Assembly (NCBI GenBank): GCA_911387785.2
Contig: OU426978.1
Span: 207,808,958-207,872,957, forward strand
Length of the DNA stretch: 64,000 nucleotides
Direction: 5' to 3'
DNA from: Aelia acuminata
Taxonomy: Eukaryota; Arthropoda; Insecta; Hemiptera; Pentatomidae
Shown here: piece by piece, positions 47,963-59,278 of the stretch
How the letters are laid out: each line of letters begins with the position of its first letter
Numbering within the stretch: position 1 is the stretch's first letter
Notes under the pieces: model-generated
What the model saw: the letters and a program-made list of their open reading frames with translations, nothing else
The model's database searches: none
What the model was told of the DNA's origin: nothing
Made by a program: the position numbers and the translations under genes

Positions 47963-47964
47963 TA

Positions 47965-49794
47965 GTAACTGTCATAAAACTAAGTCAGCTCTTAAAGAAT
48001 CACAAATAATCTTTTTAATTTCGAATTACAATAGAAAACAAAGAAACTTATTTAGAGCTTCGCCTGCTGCTCAAAATGTTTATCAATCTGACAAAAACAT
48101 GCCGCAATTCGTAAAATTTAATGAATAATATTTGCTAAAATTATTATTTTTATTTTATTCTACTATTGATTTATATAAAGCAATATTCACTGTCCCTTCA
48201 TGAGAAAAATACTATATCGCCTTCGTTTCCTGAAAAATATTCAAGATCTCAACATTTGGTTCCAATGTATTATCGACTGCTATTCTCACACCCTTCTATC
48301 GATTCATATTTACGATATATCCCAACAATTTTATTTATTTATAACTAACAAGGATTTTTCGAACCTTGGGGCATTTTACCCAATACATAAGAAGAGAAAT
48401 TACGATTTGATATGGTCAAAATAAATAAAAGTTTATACAATTAAATTTTTTCATAAAGGTGCAGGAAAATGCTATCCCCATATTGTTATTTAATATCTCG
48501 CCTAGGTCCGTTTCAAGCCCCATTTGGTACAGTTTCCTCCGTGAGAATATCTGTAGAACTCAGTGAGGATATGCGGCACCTAACAGTCAGGCGGTGCTCC
48601 CCTTGTCATTCGGTACTCATGTATTTAAAATTGGTTTTCATCATGGATTTTTTTTAAAACTAAATCAAATCTTAAAGAATCACAAACCATAAAAGAACCT
48701 CTTATTTGCGTTTTATCGTGGGAAACATTGAAAACCACTTAAAGAGAAGACGAGAGCAGTGTGAGAGAAAGCGAATGTCTTTTGCCCAAAATGTTCAACC
48801 ATCTGCAAAATCCAAAATCCTTGTGGAAAAAAGTTTTATGTGTTCCTTTTCGAGTGGCACTTACTTCATTTTCAAAAATGGGGAAAATATAGTCTAAGAC
48901 TGAAGAGTGATAGGTGAAAGATGTGTAAAGCCCGCACCGCACCAGACTGCTGGTAGTATAACATTAGTTCTTGGATTAGGCGACGAGAATTTAGATTTTG
49001 GGATCTTGCATCATGTAGGAAATTATGAGATGCAATACTAGCATTTAAATTTCTTTCCATTTCTTCCTTGGATAATTTTTTTGAAATATGCAAAAATGAT
49101 CGTGCATTTGATAAATAAGCATAAGAGATGTAACTCTAATTACAATTTGAATCGATGCCGAAAATGAGTTGCTCTCTTAAAAATATGAAAATGCATCTCG
49201 TCCTTCTATTAAGCATATAAGAATCTTCCAACCAAATTTCAAATTATTTTTTGTTCTCACATAACCTTTTTGGTAATAATTTAAAAAAAATCGTAAATAC
49301 AAGGGATCATGTGGTAGACAAAAAATGCATAATTATTTTTTCTGTAATCGTTGAATAATGGTAACATTACTAAACTGAAATGAGTGAAGAAAGTGAAACA
49401 TTTTGCAATAGAGTGAAGAAAGTGAATTGCCTTCTTAATTAGTAATAAGTATAAATTAAAAAATAATTTGAAGTTGGAAATTAAATGCTTTTAAATGTTT
49501 CTTAGCATTGTAAGAATTTATTTTAACAAAATAAATTGAAATGTGAATGAATTATTGGTGGAAATAATCAATATATTTTAAAATTTAAATATAATAATAA
49601 TTACCTTCCTTGTTTATAACCTGCACTTGTTTATAACTTTATAACTTGTTTATAACTTTATAACTTGTTTATAACCATGTTTATAACCTACCAACAACAT
49701 ACCATAATCTTCACAACATCCTAATTTTATTCATATTCTGGTTAGACCAGATCATGTATTACACGATTACAGAAAAAATTTAATATTACACTCG
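47965..49794. other. AT-rich DNA; lone End A-like sequence and tandem repeats
   Basis: 48899-48944 contains GTGATAGGTGAAAG followed by CCCGCACCGCACCAGA, resembling a decayed End A of the satellite-bearing family with no partner end. 49612-49690 holds an irregular tandem of CTTGTTTATAACTTTATAA. No gene is supported. Confidence 0.45.
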
Positions 49795-49905
49795 TGAAAA
49801 AAGTAGAATTTACAACTCTCGTGAAATTACCACACTCGCTTCGCTCGTGTGGGTAAACGTTTCACTCGAGTTGTAAAATGATCTACTTTCGTCACTATTA
49901 TAATA
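49795..49905. repeat. Short palindromic element
   Basis: Imperfect inverted repeat around the hairpin CACACTCGCTTCGCTCGTGTGG (49840-49861). Outer arms are GTAGAATTTACAACTCTCGT and ACTCGAGTTGTAAAATGATC. It is probably a small MITE or folded repeat. Confidence 0.8.
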
Positions 49906-50707
49906 AATAACTATTTTCATCAATGGAAATTACTTTTGTTAGAGATAAAAAACCATTGTTTACAGGCTTGAGCATTTTATCTAATAAACATTCGGATCTA
50001 AAAGTATAGAGAGAGGGAGAGAAAGTCCCCAATAAGGTAGCAGTACTTAGTTGAAACGAAAATTATGAAAGAATAAAACAAAAACAAAAAAAAATATAGG
50101 TATCTTGTAAAAGGTAGGTTGGTAAAAATGGTTAAGTTAACATTAAAAATATTCTCTTAAATTATTTATGGAGCCCAAAATATTTTTTTTGCATATTTGT
50201 AATTTCTTAAAATACTGATCCTTATATATTCTTAGAAAATATAAAAAATACCTTTTGTGAACTAACTAACTAACCAGGCCCATTCTTCCAGTTGTACATT
50301 GTTAAAATTACTATTTATTAAGGATGTTGGTACATATTGCATGATTGCTTGATCTGTTGATAGACAAGACGATTTTATTGCTTCTAATTACAGAAATAAA
50401 TCTGCTACAGAATCTGATTGGTCTAGATACGCCCCTAGGAGATTTAGAAAGGAGTCTATTCCAAACAATAAGGAATTCATTCCAACCTCCGAACTAATAT
50501 TTTTCTATCTGATGTTGAACTTATATTGTTTCCCAATGTATTTCTTAATCTATTCTGCGTAGGCTGTATCATAGACCTCAAATAAAGCTAATAACATGAA
50601 ATAGCATTGACTTTTTTATTTATTTATTATTTTTTTTTTTTTTTTAAGATCTTATTTTAAACTATATGCTTCCTTAAACCAACTATTAAATGATTTTTTT
50701 TTTATAG
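49906..50707. other. AT-rich DNA without recognisable genes
   Basis: No coding frame or repeat boundary is recognised. Confidence 0.5.
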
Positions 50708-51048
50708 TGTAACGTGAAACACAAAATATATGATTGAAACGAACTATAGACTTGTTGAAATAGGTGGAACAAACTGTTCTAGACCATGTTCGTGACTATT
50801 CGAAAATAATCTACGCTTGTTTGGAACCCTCTAGACTGTTCGAATTCAGACTAAATATAATGAGCAATGGATTGGAGAGATAGTCTTAGTCTAAAGCTGG
50901 AATCATATGGTTATTTTTGTGATACTATATCGTTACAAGTTGATACTTTTTGTAACCTTGTTGATTATTTGAGTTTTATTGTTTGTCTAACATTGTGAAT
51001 TATTATTTTCATTTAATAAAAAATATTTAAACCCACAATAGTGTTACA
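50708..51048 (+). repeat. Solo LTR-like repeat, copy 1
   Basis: It starts TGTAACGTGAAACAC and ends AATAGTGTTACA, giving TG...CA termini with TGTAAC/GTTACA inverted ends. An AATAAA lies about 40 bp before the 3' end (51015-51020). Two diverged relatives are at 53028-53335 and 42850-43200 on the minus strand. No internal retroelement genes are attached. A clear target duplication is not seen. Confidence 0.55.
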
Positions 51049-51955
51049 ATATGTAAGAAATGTATTTAACAATGATTCAAAATGACAGGAAAATAACTTT
51101 AATATATAAAACTTTTAATGTAGCGTTAAACATAAATGGGTAATAACCTGATAATAAATTTCACTTCCCTCTTTCACTGGAGTTGATAAGTAATTTCTCG
51201 AATAGCTAATAAAAAGTAGTTAATATTTAATTAGGGCTAATGTTATTAAACATAATTAACCTATGCATTTCCAAGCGGCAAATACTAAGTAATTGAAATA
51301 TTTTCAAAAGTATTCACGTATGTTCGCTTTTTCAAACACAACAATGAAATCGTTTTTTAATAAATTACGCATAAAAGTTGTAACCATTTGATTTAAACTA
51401 ATTAACGTTAATTATTATTAAATAAAAAAAAATTGTTCAAAGGAGATATCTTTCAGAGAAGGATTTAAGACTTCTCAGAACATACCATTATAAGCTATAT
51501 TGATATGTTTTATGTCTAATAAAAAAATATGGAATTTGAAATACATAATTAAAGTTATTTTTTATAACTCGGTTATTTGGGCTACCTAAGATCTTAGAAT
51601 GCATTCCATTCATTGAAATATGTGCTTTAATAATGATAGACATTTTTTCTTTTTAAACAATTTTTTCCAACCTCTACGGCTGGGTATTACATCACCTAAG
51701 TTGTACCACTTCTTAAAAAAATAATTCTATTTCGTGAAATTTGTAATAATTACAATTAATAATAATTACAATAATAATAATTGTAATAACAATAATTATA
51801 ATTACAGTTATTGTGACTGCATTATTTTATTTGCATTATGAATCCTATAGGGTGGACATGAATTCTAATCACATGATGTAAACATTGTAAAAAATAATTC
51901 TAAATTTAACGTCGGATTATAAATCAGTGAGATTTATTATGGAGGAAACCCTTAT
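51049..51955. other. AT-rich DNA with simple repeats
   Basis: 51733-51800 is built of TAATAATTACAATAA-like units. No gene. Confidence 0.5.
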
Positions 51956-52085
51956 TTTGTTACTTTGACGACACTTTAAGTTAATGAGGCTAATCGGACG
52001 AACCTACATGGGAGTCCTAAATTTTGCCTATCCAGGTATAATTAGGATGTTTAACATGACATCGCACAGACACGGGTTGGGTAAC
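51956..52085 (-). mobile_element. tRNA-derived SINE, truncated fragment
   Basis: It matches the body of the SINE family (GGCTAATCGGACGA, GGGAGTCCTAAATTTTGCCT and ATCCAGGTATAATTAGGAT). It lacks the tRNA-like head. Confidence 0.8.
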
Positions 52086-52473
52086 TCTGTCTTAATGTAA
52101 TATTATTTTGATAGCCATGACGTATTAAATTGATTCCTTTCATTGAAAACAAATCTCATAATTTATCAATACATTTTAAAATCAAATGAGTCCTTTTTAG
52201 ATCGATATATTCGTTAGATATATAAAGTTTTCTGTAAATGTTCTTAAACTGTCCCTTCGAGGATTTCTAAATATTTAAATAAGTTATCATTTAAAAATTA
52301 TGGTAATATAAATACAAGAAATTAATTACCATAAACCATCCGTTATAAGAAATGTTAATGATAAGGGATGATAAATGGGAAAACTATTAGGAATTGCACG
52401 AGATGGTTGGTTTTGTAACCTTACATAATTGATAACCATTAGTTATTTTATCAAGGTTTGGTGAATTAAAACA

Positions 52474-52935
52474 TTTAGATTAATAAAAAAGACCAATTTC
52501 ACTAACAAACTGTAATAAAAATTTATTTTTTATTCTGGCAACGTTTCGGCTTCTAGAGCCATTTTTCTTATGGTGATTTAGAATAAAAATATTTTTAAGG
52601 TTGTAAATAAAAACTTGTTGCTGGAGGCGTCATTTTTAAATCCATCTGTCATACATTGTTTTATCTGCCACCACTAACTTCCAGTTGCTCGGAGTTAGTG
52701 GTGGCAGTTATTACAATGTATGACAGATTGTTTTCTAGATGTTAAAATGACGCCTCCAGCAACAAGTTTTTTATTTACAACCTTAAAAATATTTTTATTC
52801 TAAATCACCATAAGAAAAATTCCAAAGTATGATGCATGGCTTGAAAATGGCTCTAGAAGCCGAAACGTTGCCAGAATAAAAAATAAATTTTTATTACTGT
52901 TTTTTGGTGAAATTGGCCTTTTTTATTAATCTAAA
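52474..52935. mobile_element. Fold-back element, 462 bp
   Basis: Two arms of about 200 bp are reverse complements, meeting near 52690 at ACTAACTTCCAGTTGCTCGG AGTTAGT. Outer ends are TTTAGATTAATAAAAAAG and the complement. The arms differ by a small insertion on the right (AAAATTCCAAAGTATGATGC near 52814). GATAACCATTAGTT occurs at 52431-52444 and 52936-52949 as a possible target duplication, though 29 bp separate the left copy from the arm. Confidence 0.9.
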
Positions 52936-53027
52936 GATAACCATTAGTTTATAGTCGTTCCAACATACTAGAAACGTTGTTCCAATATTTAATTTACAGT
53001 ATTGTAACTCAGTATTTGTACTTACGG

Positions 53028-53335
53028 TATAGTGGTTTAAATAAATTTTATTGAACGAAAATAATTATTCACAATTTCAGACGAACAGAAAACTCAAATA
53101 ATTAACATTGTTACAATAAGTATGAACTTGTCACGGACACAGTAACAAAAACGTTACCAAATGGTTCGATCTTCAGAGCAAAGTTCAGACTCCAATCCAT
53201 CGTTCCTTATATTTAGTCTGAATTAAAATATTCTAGAAGGTCCCCGAAAAGCGTAGAAGATTCTCGAACAGTATGAATGAAAATGTTTGTAACTGATCCG
53301 ACAAAAGGTATAGAATTATTTTCAATCATATTTTT
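53028..53335 (-). repeat. LTR-like repeat, copy 2 (inverted)
   Basis: On the minus strand it follows 50708-51048 in order: ATGATTGAAA, TTCTACGCTT, AATTCAGACTAAATATAAG, GATGGATTGGAGTCT, ATTATTTGAGTTTTCTGTT and TTCGTTCAATAAAATTTATT. It is clearly related but diverged, with altered ends. Confidence 0.65.
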
Positions 53336-53663
53336 TTTGTTTTTTGTTTAACGTTAAATTATTTTACGTTTGAAATAGTTCATTCATTAAAATATAGTTA
53401 GGGGGATATCATAGGTGTAGCTAATATCACCGGGGCAACCAAAGCGATTGATGCCTAACATAGAAAAACAATTAAAACTTTAAAGTAAGTATGCTTTGAT
53501 AAAATGGTTTACGGAAGTTGTAGATCTTCATCAGTCTCAATCAGGTTTCTCCACCTCTACTTTTTTATCTATCCTACTACCTTTTTGAGCACCAAATGTA
53601 GACATGTAGCTCAAAGTCGATCTACCAGGAAGCCACGACAAGACAATTAATGCTTTTAACTTA
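53336..53663. other. Spacer; no gene seen
   Basis: Contains TTTTGTTTAACGTTAAATTA at 53342-53361, recalling the SINE tail, but no SINE body. Confidence 0.4.
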
Positions 53664-54640
53664 ACTTTTAAAACAAATTGTTGAAAAGTTCAAATTGTTA
53701 TTAACAATTTCAATGTTTAAATCGGTTTTTAACAGTGGCGCCACCCATGAATCAACTTTTTACTATTTTTATCGTATTCTGCGTCAAATTTTCTATCGAA
53801 AACGTTTTTAAAAACGATGGAGAAGTTATTTTTACTGTAAGAAAAATATTAATTAATTTAGCATATGAATATAAATTAGAAGAAAAACAACTGTCCGAAC
53901 GTTTCCAAAAAGCTTTAACAATAAAAGGAACTTTAAAATATCATTGTATTAATCCGATTTCTTTACAGCAATTGGAAGCAAAATGGTTTTCATCTTGCGA
54001 AAAAAAAGATATTGTAAAAATTTTTAAACAGAAAATGTAAACATTGTCTTATTTTTAAATATTGTATTTATTATTATATTCCAAATATTGTTCTTTTTAA
54101 CTAATGCATTATCGAAATCTTAATAAAATAATTTCATTTTCAACAATGTTTTTTATTTATGTATTTTTTCTATTTTTTCCCATCTTCTTGGCTAATAAAA
54201 TATGTTTTTTAATTAAAAAAATGAAACAATTATTTGTATTTAAGAGATAAACGGTGTAAAACAAGAATATGAGCCGTAAAATGTGACCCACGTGTCGATG
54301 TGACGTACCGCGCTAAACCGTTTTGCTTCCAATTGCTGCAAAGAAATCGGATTAATACAATGATATTTTAAAGTTCATTTTATTGTTAATGCTTTTCGGA
54401 AACGTTCGGACAGTTGTTTTTCTTTTAATTTGTATTCATATGCTAAATTAATTAATTTTTTTCTTACAGTAAAAATAACTTCTCCATCGTTCTTAAAAGC
54501 GTTTTCGATAGAAAATTTGACGCAGAATACGATAAAAATAGTAAAAAGTTGATTCATGGGTGGCGCCACTGTTAAAAACCGATTTAAACATTGAAATTGT
54601 TAATAACAATTTGAAATTTTCAACAATTTGTTTTGAAAGT
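53664..54640. repeat. Large inverted duplication with about 320-bp arms
   Basis: 53664-53988 and 54315-54640 are close reverse complements separated by about 325 bp. Each arm includes a GTGGCGCCAC palindrome followed by the same coding-like segment. The central part contains an AATAAAATAATTTC motif. Structure is fold-back-like. Terminal repeats and target duplication were not resolved. Confidence 0.85.
53735..54040 (+). CDS. Unrecognised 101-codon reading frame in the inverted duplication
   Basis: The frame reads MAPPMNQLFTIFIVFCVKFS with a hydrophobic stretch, then KNDGEVIFTVRKILINLAYE, KLEEKQLSERFQKALTIKG and a Lys-rich end, with AATAAA 80 bp after the stop. The mirror arm has the same start but stops after ALTIK through one point change. 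I do not recognise the family. Sequence ending TTTCTTTACAG at 53967 could also be a splice acceptor, so this may be an exon piece instead of a whole gene. Confidence 0.3.
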   Translation: MAPPMNQLFTIFIVFCVKFSIENVFKNDGEVIFTVRKILINLAYEYKLEEKQLSERFQKALTIKGTLKYHCINPISLQQLEAKWFSSCEKKDIVKIFKQKM

Positions 54641-54829
54641 ATTTTTTTCTTAAAGCTTGTCTTTTTACCTTCAAAATAAAAAAATAAAAACATATTTTTT
54701 AGCTTAAACAGAACTGGAGTTATGAATTTTTGAAAAATAGGCTATTACCGATAAATCATCAAATTCACGAATTTTCGATCTTGTTTATTTTTCAAAATAT
54801 CGAAAATAAAAAAAAATCCTCTTACACGT

Positions 54830-55462
54830 ATCTCTTTTTTTACTCAAAAACGGTTTTAACGATTTTGATCAAACTTTGTATTTGATGTATTTATATGCCA
54901 AAGATGTGATAACCAACATTTCATCACAATTGATCTACCGGAGGGGGGACTTTACTTAATAAATTTTGTATCATTTTCACGTGTTTTTTTTATTTACTCA
55001 AAAACGGTTTTAACGATTTTGATCAAACTTGGTATTTGATGTATATATATGCCCGAGATATGACTGTAAAAATTTCATCAAAATTGATCTACGGGAGGGG
55101 GGACTTTACTTAATAAATTTTGTATCATTTTCACGGGTTTTTTTTTTTATTTACTCAAAAACGGCTTTAACGATTTTGATCAAACTTGGTATTTGATGTA
55201 TTCATATGCCCGAGATATGACTGTAAAAATTTCATCAAAATTGATTTACGGGAGGGGGGACTTTACTTAATAAATTTTGAATCATTTTCACGGTTTTTTT
55301 TTATTTACTCAAAAACGGCTTTAACGATTTACAAAAATAAGATATGAATGTAGAAAAATGTGTGACTTTGGGAAATGATATTTAGCAAAACACGTCAATT
55401 TCTAATCTAAGTAAGTTGGTAAGTGAAAGTTGTGTGTTGCGTGCACGCACCAGATTTTTTTC
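54830..55462 (+). mobile_element. Satellite-bearing element, copy 11 (End B missing)
   Basis: Four satellite units start at ACTCAAAAACGG positions 54842, 54996, 55153 and 55307 (periods 154, 157, 154). They are followed by the short End-A arm (GACTTTGGGAAATGATATTT) and End A ending CACCAGATTTTTTT. It is the clearest place to read the unit length. Confidence 0.9.
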
Positions 55463-56337
55463 GATATAGAACCCGTAAAAAAAGCTTCAGTTAAATCTAA
55501 AATGTGTCGGTCAATTTTTGTCCAAATCTGTTCGGTTTGTAAAAGAATCTCCCATATAGGTTTATCAAGTCATGAAAAATGTATTCTAAACAGGAATTTG
55601 TGACGAGGACAATAATTTTGAGTTAAGGAAATCTCGTAATGCAAAAGTAGAAACGTTTTATTCAATTTTCCAATAATTTGATTCGGTATACATTTCGGGT
55701 TTCTCAAATGACCGATTCAAATAATGTTGCAAAACTTACAGAATGTTTTGAGTAGAAAAGTTTATACCTTGAATACTAAGTATTTTTCTGGAGCCCGGTG
55801 TAATTGATTAGATACGGACACGATAAGAATAAAATTGAAGCTTGCCAAAAAAGAAAAGTCAATTTATTTTATTTTGAAATCCTGATATATTTCAAGTCAC
55901 GGCGTGTATTGTGCAGTGAAGAAAGATCATTAAAAAATCGTGAAAGAAATATCCTTTTTTTCCGACCGCTCTCTTGCATAGTTTTATGTTTAGAAAGCCC
56001 TGGATAATTGCTAATGGTATATGGACATTACAGAATAGAAATATTCTATTAAATGTATTCATTACAGCGTTGTTATTGGAAATGGGAAAAGTGCAAAAAT
56101 TACCAAAAGATATTCTGTATCCCAAGGTCAATAGCGTTAAAAAGGAGGGTAATGATTTCACAGACGGATCTAACACAGATTAAAACAAAACTGACCTTCG
56201 ACAGAATAGGAGAATGGGACAGGAACCAAGTTCTCAAGAAGGGAAAGCAGAATGATTTCATCAATATGGATGGATTTGAGGGTGAAAAAGTTAGGGTTTA
56301 ATCAAGGAAAAAAAAATTGTATTTTATAAAGATTTTC
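55463..56337. other. DNA with short unassigned reading frames
   Basis: Overlapping frames of 67-94 codons at 55804-56301 include TDLTQIKTKLTFDRIGEWDR, which is compositionally protein-like, but none shows a known motif. Possibly remains of a transposon gene. Confidence 0.35.
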
Positions 56338-56650
56338 GTATGTTTGATTAACGTCACTTAATGCCACTAAGGCCAATCTAGCGATGCTACAGTAGGAGTC
56401 CTAAATTTTGCCTATCTAGGTATAATTAGGATAGGAATCTTTAATGAGTGCCTGACATCGTACAGGCTCGGTACCTCCATTTTACGTCCTATTCGATGGA
56501 CGACAAAGCCAAGGATTTTTTACTTCCTTTGAAAAATCCGAGGGCCAGGGGGGACGCGAACCCCCGACATTAAATATATTAGGTTGCTAAACCTAAGTAC
56601 TATTATATTGCTAATACATACATGCTAACCACTACACTACAGATAACCAC
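56338..56650 (-). mobile_element. tRNA-derived SINE, copy 3
   Basis: Same body as the other SINE copies. The tRNA-like head (minus-strand start near 56650) has an internal duplication around TACTATTATATTGCTAATAC and a diverged B box, so it is probably inactive. Confidence 0.82.
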
Positions 56651-58470
56651 ACATATAATGATTTTTGCAATTAATCGTCGAATGTTTTTATATTGATATT
56701 CAACAATATTTAGATTTAACACAATGAAAAAGAGATTTTCAACTCGAAATATAAAAATCATCTCGCACAACCGATTATATCATATAACCTTATTTTACAA
56801 TATTCGTTTGGCATCACCCTAGTCCGTTCCATTACTTGTGATTTTGAACCTGTCATATCCTTGAACAAATGATTAGATATACTCAAACGGTGTACTGTAA
56901 ATCTTGTTAATTTGGGCCCTTCTTGACAGACGGTTAGCTTAAACTATTGGATAAACGATTACATGTTTATCACCTACACGGTTATTAGATGTGTTTACTG
57001 CTTGTCACAACAGAGGCGATAATAAAGTTTACATCTCAATAATACGATTTAACATTCCAAAAAATGCTCTAACATCCAAAGTTGGGATGGCTCTAAGAGA
57101 AAGCCGCGGTCTATCTTTTACTTTTAGAGAAGGTCGCTAATATCTCTGACTACATCTGTTCCAATTCGCATGGCCTTGAGCGGATGAAAGTTAATCCTTT
57201 CCAAACTATTATTTCATAGCGATGGTATTTCCTGTATTGCTCATATATTTTTTTTTTTTTTTTAAGAGTACTGAACCTATATTTATGGTTTGGAGTGGTA
57301 TAATTATTTTAATTTTGTAATATTTACGAGAATGTCTACAAATGTAAATTGAGGAATGATGATATTTTTTGAGGACGCTGATTTTCCTTCTTTTTTTTTT
57401 TCCATTCCGTCCTGATTTTCACGGAAATTTTCTACCCCTAAAATCTTTTATCGAAGAAAAGTATTTATTTCCCATTGTACTACGCCTTTTAGCAATACGG
57501 TTTTCGCAGCTGTGAGATTATACGTAGGAATTTTAAAATACTAATATATGGAGCCTAATAAGCCTTGTGTTAAGTTAAACAAGATTCTGATATGATAAAA
57601 TTCGTATGTTTCAAATTCATATTTAAAACTTAAAATTTAAATTTTAAGCAGCACTTCATTGTAAAATAAATAATAGCACATTTTTTTCTTTTCCGACAAC
57701 ATGGGATTTGTTTTTATAAAATTCAGTATAATTTTTTAAGAACCCCATACCTTAAAGTAATCCTAGTTTTGCCACTGGTGAGAACAGGGAACTCTTAATA
57801 TTTCTTATAATAAATATTTTGATTAATATGGAATATTAATGTTAATATTTAACCAGCTGACCTATGCGAAGCATTCGCACTCTGTCCTACTTAAATCCTA
57901 CTTAATTAAGTACACACCGTATATTTAGTATCGTATAGTGCGTATTTAGTGCAAGTACTTTATCGAAAGCTATCGCGCTGATTCTAATCTGAAAATGCTG
58001 TTTGCTTGTAACTCGCAAACGACGGTGACTACCGGAAAAGTGCATATAACCAAAAATGTACGTTTCGACAAACTGAAAAAAAAATTATACCTTCGAAGGA
58101 GCCTTACGACCATTTCGAAATTTTCGCTACAACTCGCAAAGAAAGGGTTTAATAAAAAAAATGCATATCACCGAAAATGTTTTCCTCTAATACCTGAAAA
58201 GATTGACACCATTTAGAAACCTCTACATTTTACGCACCCGAAGGCGAATCGAGTGATTTGTATATTTTTCCGGTGTAGGCTTTAAGGAAAGCTTTAAAAT
58301 GAAGTATTAAGGAAGTTATGGCGTACCGACAGAAAAAAAAAAGGCTTTGAGAAATAATATAGTATATGATATATTCCATGCTTTATGGGTTTTTGTCTAA
58401 GAAAGTTTTGAAAAAACAAAATCAAAAAAGTAACAAATGTTCGTTATTGTACGTATTTATATATTTAGGA
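56651..58470. other. AT-rich DNA; probable old repeat at about 57850-58330
   Basis: 57850-58330 has a composition unlike its flanks (CAGCTGACCTATGCGAAGCA, CTTGTAACTCGCAAACGACG, CTACAACTCGCAAAGAAAGG) and looks like an unclassified dispersed element lying beside the Helitron end. No gene is supported. T-run at about 57247-57263. Confidence 0.4.
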
Positions 58471-58953
58471 CTAGCATTCCCAGTCGCGGCTTTGCCCGCG
58501 AGCTTTTAAAATCAATTCTGTGATCATTAACTTGGTATTGGTTTAATATGATATGTTAACTGATGTTAGGGAGGTTTAGTAGAATCGGAGCTTCCCTTAG
58601 GTGGAATGTTGGAGGGGGAAGCAGCCGGCTCGGTAGAAGAGAGGGAGACGCGCAATGGAGAGAGTTCACTAAAACCACCAAAACAAAAAAATTTCGAGTT
58701 AAACTCGTCGTATCAAGATCTTTAAAATGAGTCCAAATTAGACATTTTTTCTCGAAGTGCAAGAATAAGTATCCGTTAGAGTTAAACGACAATTTCGCCA
58801 TTTAAACCGCTTAGGGGTTACATTTTTGAAATTCCTTTCTTAGTGGTTACCTACATCGCGTTTAAAATCTAAATTCCTAACTTCAAGTTTCTATCATTAG
58901 TAGTTTTTGCTCTTGCTGTCAGTAAGGACAAACCCTCTATAGATATATATAGA
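58471..58953 (-). mobile_element. Non-autonomous Helitron
   Basis: On the minus strand it starts TCTATATATATCTATAGAGG, preceded by A. It ends with the hairpin CGCGGGCAAAGCCGCG, ten bases, then CTAG followed by T. A...T flanks, TC start and hairpin plus CTAG end are the defining Helitron features. The 81-codon frame inside (58556-58801) has no Helitron motif and is probably chance. Confidence 0.8.
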
Positions 58954-59278
58954 TTGATATAAGAACTGTTAGTTTATTTTATTTATTTTTTCTTAAACTT
59001 AACTTACTGGACGTAACATAAAACATAACTTAATGGACGTTCTATTATCTAAGATTTATAAAAAATATTTGTCTTTGATTTTATGCGGAACCTCCAGAAA
59101 GAAATTATTTAAAAACGAAATTAAAAAAAAAATATAAGTGAAGTTACAACCAGTTTTATAAAAAAATAAAAATAATGTTAGAAAGGAAAGTCCTAAGCTC
59201 CAAAAACGTTATTTACCCCAAAAATGCCAATCATGACCTTGTCAACCCAAGTGGCCAATATGCCTTGCAACTTATTTA
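58954..59278. other. AT-rich spacer; no gene seen
   Basis: No coding frame or repeat boundary is recognised. Confidence 0.5.

Noticed and set aside
50708..53335. A complete retrotransposon between the two LTR-like repeats
   Set aside because: The repeats are inverted relative to each other, and the interval has no gag-pol frames.
58556..58801. Minus-strand frame with a hydrophobic, signal-like stretch
   Set aside because: Considered as the missing first exon of the chitin-binding gene, but it lies inside a Helitron and has no suitable GT donor.
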